In this document: in pieces, positions 1 to 6,146 of the stretch
How positions within the stretch are numbered: position 1 is the stretch's first letter
Layout of the letters: the number at the start of each line of letters is the position of its first letter
Assembly (NCBI GenBank): GCA_002314605.1
Contig: DCGO01000043.1
Coordinates: 1-9,616, forward strand
DNA from: Lentisphaeria bacterium UBA1776
GTDB lineage: Bacteria; Verrucomicrobiota; Lentisphaeria; Victivallales; Victivallaceae
DNA: 9,616 nucleotides
Reading direction: 5' to 3'
Notes under the pieces: model-generated
The model's database searches: none
The model's input: the letters and a program-made list of their open reading frames with translations, nothing else
Told to the model about the DNA's origin: nothing
Position numbers and translations under genes: made by a program

Positions 1-46
1 TCTCCATTAAGCTTCCCAGAAAAACAAAAACAAACGAAAGGTGGTG

Positions 47-304
47 GTGTGGAACGCCGTTTCCCCCTGGCCGATCCGGTGGTGGGGGCATTACTTCCTC
101 GTCGTTTCGCTGGTCGTGCCGGGGGTGATGGCGCTCATTTCCGCCTTCTGGTTCGGCATCGGCGGAGTAATGGACATCCGGCGCCTTTTCCGGGACCTGA
201 AGACCCGCACGGTGAACCACCTGGACAACGGTATGGTGGAGAATGGCGTCGCCATTTCGGACGAGGTCAAAATGAGCGATGCGGAAAAGCAGAAGGTTCA
301 ATAA
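47..304 (+). CDS. Small membrane protein, likely sodium:solute symporter partner or C-terminal part
   Basis: An 85-residue protein with a tryptophan-rich start (SPWPIRWWGHYF, about residues 5-16), one hydrophobic segment at about residues 17-43 (LVVSLVVPGVMALISAFWFGIGG), then a charged cytoplasmic-looking tail with DIRRLFRDL and LDNGMVENGV. From memory, this resembles the last segment of sodium:solute symporters in PVC-group bacteria, where the sequence is usually fused to the transporter. Here the frame is closed upstream by a TAA at 8-10, followed by an A-rich stretch, so it appears to be separate. I chose GTG at 47 because GAAAGG at 36-41 sits about 5 bases upstream as a ribosome binding site. 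The GTGs at 41 and 44 are in frame but overlap that site. The transporter body would lie before the window. Alternatives are the end of a symporter gene broken by a frameshift, or an accessory subunit like the short partners of PanF or ActP type carriers. The reading frame is likely real; the function is inferred. Confidence 0.6.
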   Translation: MWNAVSPWPIRWWGHYFLVVSLVVPGVMALISAFWFGIGGVMDIRRLFRDLKTRTVNHLDNGMVENGVAISDEVKMSDAEKQKVQ

Positions 305-326
305 GGGGTCCCCGCCGGGAGAAAAC

Positions 327-355
327 TTGCAAACTTTGCGGAACGGGTGTATAGT
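327..355 (+). promoter_or_regulatory. Sigma-70-like promoter for the family 20 glycoside hydrolase
   Basis: TTGCAA at 327-332 and TATAGT at 350-355 are separated by exactly 17 bases. The pair lies in the 113-base gap before the hydrolase and predicts a transcript start near 362 with a leader of about 55 bases. The same two boxes with the same spacing occur upstream of the J-domain gene on the other strand, which supports the call. The spacer holds ACTTTGCGG, similar to the spacer of the oadG promoter. Confidence 0.6.
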
Positions 356-417
356 CTCCAATCAGGCTCAAGCCGCTGCAAAATTTTGGATACGTTCGCA
401 ATACAGGAGTTTTTTTT

Positions 418-2343
418 ATGCTTCATCTCATCCCCATGCCGAAAAAGATCCGGTCTTCCGGGCGGAAATATCCGCTGGAGGAGGTGGAAAATCTGCTGCT
501 GCCGGAAAACTGCTCAAGTTCCATTCTGGAACAGCTGGTGTGTCTTGCCGATGAGGCGGAACACTGCACTGCCCGCCGGATGCGTTTCGTCCGTTCCGGT
601 GTGGAGGGGAAGACCCTGTCGCTCAAGTTCTCTCCCATGGCGGACCCGGAAGGCTATCGCCTGAAAATTCATGCCGGCGGGATCGCGCTGGAAGGGGCCT
701 CCGAAGCGGGGCTCTTCTACGCCATCCAGACTCTGCGGCAGCTGATCCGCACCGAAGGGGCCTTTCTGCCGGGGATCACCGTGGAGGATGCGCCGGATTT
801 CGCCGCAAGGGGGTTCTATCACGATGTCACCCGGGGGAAGATCCCCACGCTGGAAACGTTGTTCAAACTGGCGGACAAGATGGCGTATTACAAGCTCAAT
901 CAGCTTCAGCTTTACATCGAACACACCTTCGCCTTCGCCCGGCACTCCGATATGTGGAGCGGCGCCGACCCGCTGACGGCGGAGGAGATCATCCGGCTGG
1001 ATCACTACTGCCTGGAGCGGCACATCGATCTGGTGCCTTCCTTAAGCACTTTCGGGCACTTCTACATGGGGCTCCGGAGCAAACGCAAGGAGGATCTGAA
1101 CGAGCTGGAGATGAAGGCATCGGAACGGCCTTTTTCCTTCCGCGACCGCATGGCGCACTACACGCTGAACGTCTCGGATCCCCGCTCCATCGGTCTGGTG
1201 GAGGATATGCTTGCGGAGTTTCTGCCGCTCTTCAGCAGTCCGTATTTCAATATCTGCGCCGATGAGACGTATGATCTGGGGCAGGGCAGGAGTGCAAAAC
1301 TCCTGAAGAAGCTGGGCTCCCGTGAGGCCCTTTACGTCCAGTTCCTGAAAAAGATCATTGCGGCTGTCAGAAAGCACGGGAAACGGGCCATGTTCTGGGG
1401 GGACATCATCGCCAGTCAACCGGAACTGATCCGGGAACTTCCCTCCGACACCATCCCGCTGGAGTGGGACTACGGGGCAAACGCTGTACAGCGGGATACC
1501 CGGATCATGCAGCAGAGCGGACTGGATTTCTACGTCTGTCCCGGCGTTTCCGGCTGGAACCATTTTCTCAACAACATCCACGTCGCCTCCCTCAATATCG
1601 TCAATTATGCGAAGAAAGGCATGAAGTTCGGCGCCAAAGGGATCTTGAATACGGACTGGGGGGATTACGGGCACATCAATTTTCTGGGCCCGTCCTATCA
1701 CGGCATGGCCCTGGGGGGAGCCTGCGGGTGGAATTTCAAGGCCGCTTCCGGTTTGGCGGCCTTCGATGAAGCCTTTTCCGTGATCGAACTGGGGGACCGC
1801 ACCGGAGAGATCCTTGCGGCATGGCGGAGTGCCATGGAAAAAACGGTTTTCAGTTACGCCTGGATGGTTCAGCTTTTTGATCCCGGCTGTGATGATATCC
1901 GTGAGGCGGTGCGGGAAAAGATCCGCCGGGTCAGGCCCGCCGATGCCAGAGCCGCCATCAAGGCTTTCCGGGACGGCGCGGCGCGGATCCTGCGTGTTTA
2001 CGCCGGAGCCCGGCCATTGGACCCTCCGGCGCTGGAGGAGATCCTGTGGGGCATCCGTGGAGAGGGGCTCATTCACGAGGTCCTCTCTGCCGTACAGGGG
2101 GGCAAAGGGGGCGCCGCACCCGGGGATATTGCAGACCGTCTCCGGCTTTTTGAGGTGGATTTCGCCCGGCTCTGGCACAAACGGAACAAGCCCTCGGAAT
2201 ACTACCGGGTCCGGGAAGTGCTGATGCAAATTGCGGAGTATCTGGATGCGATGGAAAAAAATCAAACCGGTCTCAAAGGTCCCGCCGTTCAGCGGAAAAT
2301 GAAGAAAACGGCCCCCAGAAGACAGACCCCGGCACACAGGTAG
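418..2343 (+). CDS. Family 20 glycoside hydrolase (beta-N-acetylhexosaminidase type), cytoplasmic
   Basis: A 641-residue protein likely to release terminal N-acetylhexosamine (GlcNAc or GalNAc) from glycans or imported oligosaccharides. About residues 1-125 look like the GH20 N-terminal alpha/beta domain, with 'GIALEGASEAGLFYAIQTLRQL' before the barrel. The catalytic barrel begins at RGFYHD (R131) and runs to about 470. The Asp-Glu pair typical of GH20 substrate-assisted catalysis is D282-E283 in NICADETYDLG. Other barrel landmarks are FWGDI (326-330), EWDYG (349-353) and TDWGDYGH (412-419). A helical C-terminal region follows. There is no signal peptide, so it should act in the cytoplasm on imported substrate, which fits a transporter gene upstream. 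The start is supported by AGGAG at 405-409, 8 bases before the ATG. The last 18 codons overlap the end of the DUF486 gene on the other strand, and the tail there is basic and probably disordered. Family call firm; exact substrate unknown. Confidence 0.88.
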   Translation: MLHLIPMPKKIRSSGRKYPLEEVENLLLPENCSSSILEQLVCLADEAEHCTARRMRFVRSGVEGKTLSLKFSPMADPEGYRLKIHAGGIALEGASEAGLFYAIQTLRQLIRTEGAFLPGITVEDAPDFAARGFYHDVTRGKIPTLETLFKLADKMAYYKLNQLQLYIEHTFAFARHSDMWSGADPLTAEEIIRLDHYCLERHIDLVPSLSTFGHFYMGLRSKRKEDLNELEMKASERPFSFRDRMAHYTLNVSDPRSIGLVEDMLAEFLPLFSSPYFNICADETYDLGQGRSAKLLKKLGSREALYVQFLKKIIAAVRKHGKRAMFWGDIIASQPELIRELPSDTIPLEWDYGANAVQRDTRIMQQSGLDFYVCPGVSGWNHFLNNIHVASLNIVNYAKKGMKFGAKGILNTDWGDYGHINFLGPSYHGMALGGACGWNFKAASGLAAFDEAFSVIELGDRTGEILAAWRSAMEKTVFSYAWMVQLFDPGCDDIREAVREKIRRVRPADARAAIKAFRDGAARILRVYAGARPLDPPALEEILWGIRGEGLIHEVLSAVQGGKGGAAPGDIADRLRLFEVDFARLWHKRNKPSEYYRVREVLMQIAEYLDAMEKNQTGLKGPAVQRKMKKTAPRRQTPAHR

Positions 2344-2645
2344 TTCCAGTTCCACTTCTCTCCCATGTAAAAAAGGGCGAAGGGGACGAAGACGGATAAC
2401 GTGATCACTTCCTGAATGATTTTCAGCTGGGCAAGTGTGAGAGTGGTGTGCCCGATCCGGTTGGCCGGCACCTGCAGGAGATACTCAAAGAGTGCGATGC
2501 TCCAGCTTACCAGCGCGGCGGCGTACCACGGCCTTGAGGCAAGATTTTTCAGGTGCCCGTACCATGCGAAAGTCATGAAGACATTGGAGAGAACCAGGAG
2601 TCCCACCGTCTGAGCGGCGGGAGGAATATGCGGCAGAAATCCCAT
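2289..2645 (-). CDS. DUF486 / DMT-like small integral membrane protein
   Basis: A 118-residue very hydrophobic protein with four predicted membrane segments, at about 12-32, 39-58, 76-94 and 99-117. It carries the signatures I associate with the DUF486 family: LSNVFMTFAWYGHLK (19-33), FEYLLQVPANRIG (53-65), LAQLKIIQEVITLSVF (71-86) and WNWNYLCAGVCLLGAVFFIFR at the end. The family is related to drug/metabolite transporters of the small multidrug resistance kind, but its substrate is not established. Length matches the family, so it seems intact. Its ATG shares one base with the gpsA stop (TAATG), and CGGAG within the gpsA end (2654-2658) serves as ribosome binding site, so translation is probably coupled to gpsA. 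Its 3' end overlaps the hydrolase coding region by 55 bases. Family call firm; role unknown. Confidence 0.88.
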   Translation of the reverse strand: MGFLPHIPPAAQTVGLLVLSNVFMTFAWYGHLKNLASRPWYAAALVSWSIALFEYLLQVPANRIGHTTLTLAQLKIIQEVITLSVFVPFALFYMGEKWNWNYLCAGVCLLGAVFFIFR

Positions 2646-3643
2646 TATTCCAGCTCCGATTTGGCTGCCCGGGTCATCAGGTTGTGAAGCGCCTGTTTGG
2701 CGGACAGATTTTCATAGAGGATGGCATAGACTTGCCGGGCGATGGGCACTTCCACCGCCGTCCGGCTGGCCAGCGCACAGATGCCTCTGGCCGTGGTCAC
2801 GCCCTCGGCTACGGACATTCCCATGGACTGCTGGATCTCCGGCAGGGTCTTCCCCCGGCCCAATTCTTCTCCCACATGACGGTTGCGGCTGAATTTACTG
2901 CAGCAGGTCACAATCAGATCTCCGATCCCCGCCAGTCCGGCAAAGGTGGAGGGATTGCCGCCCAATGCCGCCCCGAGACGGCTCATTTCCGCAATGGCCC
3001 TGGTCATCATGGCGGCTTTCGGGTTGTCGCCCAGATTCATGCCGTCGACAATGCCGGCGGCGATGGCCATGACGTTTTTGATGGCTCCCCCCAGCTGGAC
3101 CCCGATGGGATCGCCGGAGGTATAGACCCGGAAGTTCTCATTCATCAGCAAAGCCTGCACCAGTTCCGCGCAGCCCGGGACCGAACTGGCCGCCGTGACG
3201 GCGGTGGGCACCTGCCGGGAGACTTCCTCAGCGTGGCTGGGGCCGGAGAGGGCCGTGAAGCGGCACTCTCCCAGAATGGAAGAAACGATCTCATCGATCC
3301 GCATCCAGCTTCCGTTTTCGATCCCTTTGGCAACGCTCAGGATGGAGTGGCGGTCCGCACGGAAGCCTGGTTTGAACCGGTCAAGAACACTTCGGAGATA
3401 CTGGGTCGGCGAGGCGATAAGCCACAGGGAACTGCCCTCGACGGCCTTGGCCGGATCGGCTTCAAAGCGGTGTTTCGGATCCAGTTTCACGCCGGGGAGA
3501 AAACGGGAATTCTCCCGGGAAGTGCGCATGACTTCCAGATAGTCGGGGAAGGGGCCCCACTGGACCACTTCGTGACCGTTGCGGATAAGCAGCATGGCCA
3601 GCGCGGTTCCCCACGCGCCGTCCCCGATGACTGTGATTTTCAT
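2645..3643 (-). CDS. gpsA: Glycerol-3-phosphate dehydrogenase [NAD(P)+]
   Basis: A 332-residue cytoplasmic enzyme that reduces dihydroxyacetone phosphate to sn-glycerol 3-phosphate, the backbone for phospholipid synthesis. The N-terminal Rossmann fold starts with VIGDGAWGTALA; the GxGxxG loop is at 7-12. SVAKGIE (103-109) carries the conserved K106. The catalytic domain has GGAIKNVMAIAAGIVDG with K189, NPKAAMMTRAIAEM (207-220) and GLAGIGDLIVTC followed by SRNRHVG (252-258). SVAEGVTTA (277-285) and VEVPIARQVY (297-306) complete the family pattern. Length is normal and nothing key is missing. AGGAG (complement of 3653-3657) lies 9 bases before the ATG. The gene has its own candidate promoter in the gap after the J-domain gene, and it is followed with a one-base overlap by the DUF486 gene. 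Confidence 0.97.
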   Translation of the reverse strand: MKITVIGDGAWGTALAMLLIRNGHEVVQWGPFPDYLEVMRTSRENSRFLPGVKLDPKHRFEADPAKAVEGSSLWLIASPTQYLRSVLDRFKPGFRADRHSILSVAKGIENGSWMRIDEIVSSILGECRFTALSGPSHAEEVSRQVPTAVTAASSVPGCAELVQALLMNENFRVYTSGDPIGVQLGGAIKNVMAIAAGIVDGMNLGDNPKAAMMTRAIAEMSRLGAALGGNPSTFAGLAGIGDLIVTCCSKFSRNRHVGEELGRGKTLPEIQQSMGMSVAEGVTTARGICALASRTAVEVPIARQVYAILYENLSAKQALHNLMTRAAKSELE

Positions 3644-3663
3644 GTACTGGAACTCCTTCTGAA

Positions 3664-3679
3664 TTTATGATTCCATAAA
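3664..3679. repeat. 16-base inverted repeat at the gpsA promoter start
   Basis: TTTATG, four bases, then CATAAA: two perfect 6-base arms. It overlaps the -10 box and the expected transcript start of the gpsA promoter, a usual place for a repressor operator. It is short and AT-rich, so chance is a real possibility. Confidence 0.3.
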
Positions 3680-3705
3680 ATAATGCCTGAACCGCGGAAT
3701 TGCAA
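3677..3705 (-). promoter_or_regulatory. Candidate promoter for gpsA-DUF486
   Basis: On the minus strand TTGCAA (3705-3700) and TATTTT (3682-3677) are 17 bases apart in the 64-base gap between the J-domain stop and the gpsA start. The -35 box is the same as those before the hydrolase and the J-domain gene. The -10 box is weaker. It allows gpsA to be transcribed independently of the J-domain gene. Confidence 0.45.
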
Positions 3706-3707
3706 GC

Positions 3708-4475
3708 CTAATGCAGTCTTTTGTTGACATCGATCCGGCGCTCTTCCGCCAGGGACCGGCTGAGGGCATTGCTCAGATCCCGGGCCATCTTGTCCGCTTC
3801 GTCCTCCACAAAAGGGTCTCCGGTCGTGAGAAAGGACTCCCGGACCCGGGCGAGAAAGGGGTGGTGTGTGCGGAAGAGCATGGCGTACTCCTGCCGGATC
3901 TTCGGCATGTGCAGTTGAGGCGCCCGGGCTTCCCCAAGCCTGACGGCAAAGCGGTAGTGCCACAGTGCCGTCCAGAACGCACCCTGCCGGGCGAGAGATC
4001 TGGCCAGAAAGACGCGGTACAGAATATTCTGCGGCGACTCTTCCATGGCCCGCCGGAAACACGCTTCCGCCTGGATCCAGCGTCCGGATTCAAAGAGATT
4101 CTTCCCCTCCCGGAAAGTAAGGAAAACTTCCGTTTTCGCCAGATCCTGCAATAATGTGGCAAGACTGGTTTCCGGGGGGACGTGGTTGCCGACGATGAGT
4201 TCCTCCAGAATGTCATCGGCTTCGGTGTCCAGATCCGGAGCATCGTTTGACACGAAGATCACTTCCTGCGATATCAGCGTCCGGTCATAGGCCCGCCGAA
4301 GCGCCGGGTCCGAGAGAATGTTGAAGGCCCGTACCAGTTCCTGAAATTCCGCTGTTTTGGACGAATTGTTGTGAAAACGGTCCGGGTGACACGCTTTGGC
4401 CCGGGTCCGGTAAGCCTGTTTAAGCGCCTGAAAGGAGCATCCCCGGGTAACCCCAAGCCGCTGATAGTGATCCAT
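3708..4475 (-). CDS. J-domain protein with acidic linker and TPR-like helical C-terminal part
   Basis: A 255-residue protein. Residues 1-66 form a J domain: DHYQRLGV, then KACHPDRF with the HPD motif at 30-32 that stimulates Hsp70 ATPase, then the ILSDPALRRAYDR helix. Residues about 78-95 are acidic (DAPDLDTEADDILEEL). Residues about 119-185 read like one to two TPR-style helical pairs (FREGKNLFESGRWIQAEACFRRAMEES). There are no glycine/phenylalanine-rich or zinc-finger regions, so this is a class C J protein, not DnaJ itself. No dnaK lies nearby. The frame stays open upstream for 38 more codons, but those residues look non-protein and span the promoter. ATG at 4475 has GGGAG (complement of 4481-4485) five bases upstream and starts right at the J domain. 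It is likely a specialised co-chaperone recruiting Hsp70 to an unknown client. J domain certain; client unknown. Confidence 0.85.
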   Translation of the reverse strand: MDHYQRLGVTRGCSFQALKQAYRTRAKACHPDRFHNNSSKTAEFQELVRAFNILSDPALRRAYDRTLISQEVIFVSNDAPDLDTEADDILEELIVGNHVPPETSLATLLQDLAKTEVFLTFREGKNLFESGRWIQAEACFRRAMEESPQNILYRVFLARSLARQGAFWTALWHYRFAVRLGEARAPQLHMPKIRQEYAMLFRTHHPFLARVRESFLTTGDPFVEDEADKMARDLSNALSRSLAEERRIDVNKRLH

Positions 4476-4496
4476 GTTTACTCCCTGAATGCACCT

Positions 4497-4525
4497 ACTA
4501 TACTCCGGAAAACGGTTTTTTGCAA
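4497..4525 (-). promoter_or_regulatory. Promoter for the J-domain gene
   Basis: On the minus strand TTGCAA (4525-4520), a 17-base spacer and TATAGT (4502-4497). Both boxes and the spacing are identical to those of the hydrolase promoter. The predicted leader is very short, about 15 bases, but leaves room for the GGGAG ribosome binding site. Confidence 0.6.
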
Positions 4526-4543
4526 TGCAAAATGGATTTTGCA
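4526..4543. promoter_or_regulatory. Palindromic candidate operator between divergent promoters
   Basis: TGCAAAAT-GG-ATTTTGCA: two perfect 8-base arms around two bases. It fills the gap between the -35 box of the J-domain promoter (ends 4525) and the -35 box of the sugar-kinase promoter (starts 4546). Outer inverted segments CGGTTTT (4513-4519) and AAAACCG (4549-4555) extend the symmetry with a one-base offset. Both predicted transcripts start outside it, so it would act as a DNA site rather than an RNA hairpin. The regulator is not identified. Confidence 0.5.
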
Positions 4544-4545
4544 AC

Positions 4546-4573
4546 TTGAAAACCGCCGAACCTGTGGTACAAT
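4546..4573 (+). promoter_or_regulatory. Promoter for the rhaB-LOG-ispH operon
   Basis: TTGAAA at 4546-4551 and TACAAT at 4568-4573 with a 16-base spacer. The predicted start near 4580 leaves a leader of about 90 bases before the kinase ATG. I see no riboswitch-like or terminator-like structure in that leader, only weak short stems. Confidence 0.55.
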
Positions 4574-4671
4574 AACATCTGGAACGCAAAACGGACGGCC
4601 CTCCGCAGGTTCATCCTTCGGACCCATCCCCGATTCTGAACGTGCAAGCCTGAATATAAGGAGAACCTGAA

Positions 4672-6135
4672 ATGAGAAAAGTTTTTCTGGCATTTGATCT
4701 CGGTGCATCCAGCGGACGCGGGATCCTGGGCGCGGTGGAAGACGGGCATATTACCCTCAAAGAGATCCACCGGTTCGAGAACGGTCCCAAAAACCGGGAC
4801 GGCGGCCTCTTCTGGGACTATCCGGCTCTCTGCGCCGAATTGAAGAAGGGCGTGGATCTGGCTTTTGCCGAAGAACCGGCCCTTGCCGGGATCGGGCTGG
4901 ACACCTGGGGGGTGGACTATGTGCTTTTTGACCGCACTTCCGGGCAGATGAAGCGTTTGCCGTACAACTACCGGGACAGCCGCACCGACCGGCAGCTCCC
5001 CAAGGTCGAAGAATTGATTTCCAAAGAGGAGCTTTACAAGCGTACCGGCATCCAGTACATGTCCATAAACACCATTTTTCAGCTGGTCGCCCATCTGGAG
5101 GAGCATCCGGAAGATTTCCGGAACGCATTCATGCTGCCCATTCCGGACGCCCTGACCTATTTTCTGGGCGGAGCGCCGGTGGCGGACTATACCGAGTGTT
5201 CCACCACGGGGCTTTTGGACCCGTACCGCAGACAGTGGGATTTCGAACTGATCGGCAGACTGGGCCTTCCCCGGGACATTTTTCCGGAGATCGTCCAGCC
5301 GGGGACCGTCTGCGGTACCCTGAAGCAGGAGTTCGGCCACGGCCCGGTGCCGATCTTCAAAATTGCCAGCCACGACACTGCCAGTGCGGTGGCGGCGGTG
5401 CCGGAAACGGCCGGGAATCCGCTGTACATCAGCTGCGGCACCTGGGCGCTTCTGGGGGCGGAAATCGATGAACCCAACACCTCTCCTGAAGCGGCAAAGG
5501 CGCCCTTTACCAACGAAGGCGGCACCGATGGGAAGATCCGTTTTCTCACCAATATCATGGGCAGCTGGCTTTTGCAGGAGACCCGGCGTTACTGGCGGGA
5601 AAAGGGGCGGACACTTTCCTTTGCGGAAATGGAGACCATGGCCAAGGCGGCGGCACCCTGCAAATATCTTCTGAACCCCTGCGATCCGGTATTTCTGCCG
5701 CCGGACGACATGCCGGGGCGGATCCGCCGGTTCTGCAGCGAGCGCGGGCAGGGCGCCATTCCCGATGACGGAGCGCTGCTCCGGGCCATTTACGACTCTC
5801 TGGCGCTGGCCTTCGCCAGGGGAGTGGCCGGACTGGAGAAGATCCTGAACACCGCTTATCCGGTGATTCATACGGTGGGCGGAGGAACCAAGGATGGCTT
5901 TCTGATGCAGCTGACGGCGGACGCCTCCGGCAAAGCGGTGGAGGCCGGCCCGGTGGAAGCGACCGCCATCGGCAATATTCTGATGCAGGCACGGGGTGCG
6001 GGGATCTGCCCGGATGCCAGGACGGCCAGGGAATGGGTCAAAGCATCCTTCCCGGTGAAACGCTTTGAGCCGGACCCGGCTTCCGGCAAGGTTTTTGAAG
6101 CCAACCACGGGCGTTTTCTGCACTTCTTTGACTGA
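4672..6135 (+). CDS. rhaB: FGGY-family sugar kinase, probably rhamnulokinase
   Basis: A 487-residue cytoplasmic kinase that probably phosphorylates L-rhamnulose at C1 using ATP. The FGGY N-terminal half starts with LAFDLGASSGRG (residues 6-17, phosphate-binding loop) and includes GLDTWGVDYVLFD (75-87) and YNYRDSRTD (98-106). The catalytic base should be D235 in IASHDTASAVAAVPE. The C-terminal half has YISCGTWALLGAEID (252-266), NEGG (281-284), NIMGSWLLQETRRYW (294-308) and VGGGTKDGFLMQLTADASGKAVEAGPVEATAIGN split over 402-435, close to the RhaB pattern. AAGGAG at 4658-4663 is 8 bases before the ATG. Length matches RhaB. No rhamnose isomerase or aldolase gene is next to it; instead it heads an operon with LOG and ispH genes. 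L-fuculokinase or a related ketose kinase is the main alternative. Confidence 0.87.
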   Translation: MRKVFLAFDLGASSGRGILGAVEDGHITLKEIHRFENGPKNRDGGLFWDYPALCAELKKGVDLAFAEEPALAGIGLDTWGVDYVLFDRTSGQMKRLPYNYRDSRTDRQLPKVEELISKEELYKRTGIQYMSINTIFQLVAHLEEHPEDFRNAFMLPIPDALTYFLGGAPVADYTECSTTGLLDPYRRQWDFELIGRLGLPRDIFPEIVQPGTVCGTLKQEFGHGPVPIFKIASHDTASAVAAVPETAGNPLYISCGTWALLGAEIDEPNTSPEAAKAPFTNEGGTDGKIRFLTNIMGSWLLQETRRYWREKGRTLSFAEMETMAKAAAPCKYLLNPCDPVFLPPDDMPGRIRRFCSERGQGAIPDDGALLRAIYDSLALAFARGVAGLEKILNTAYPVIHTVGGGTKDGFLMQLTADASGKAVEAGPVEATAIGNILMQARGAGICPDARTAREWVKASFPVKRFEPDPASGKVFEANHGRFLHFFD

Positions 6136-6146
6136 AGGGGGACGCG

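Noticed and set aside
1042..2355. 437-codon open frame on the minus strand opposite the hydrolase
   Set aside because: Antisense to the GH20 catalytic region, no ribosome binding site or motif seen; shadow of codon bias.
2684..3670. 328-codon open frame on the plus strand opposite gpsA
   Set aside because: Antisense to an unmistakable gpsA; the translation is Gly/His/Asp-rich and not protein-like.
4476..4589. Extra 38 N-terminal codons for the J-domain gene
   Set aside because: They span the likely promoter and operator, lack protein-like sequence, and the ATG at 4475 has a good ribosome binding site directly before the J domain.
4498..6123. Long open frame of 541 codons on the minus strand opposite the sugar kinase
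   Set aside because: It lies entirely antisense to a clear rhaB-type gene, has no recognisable motif, is rich in Gly/Arg/Pro/His, and runs into the divergent promoter region. It is a by-product of GC-rich codon use.
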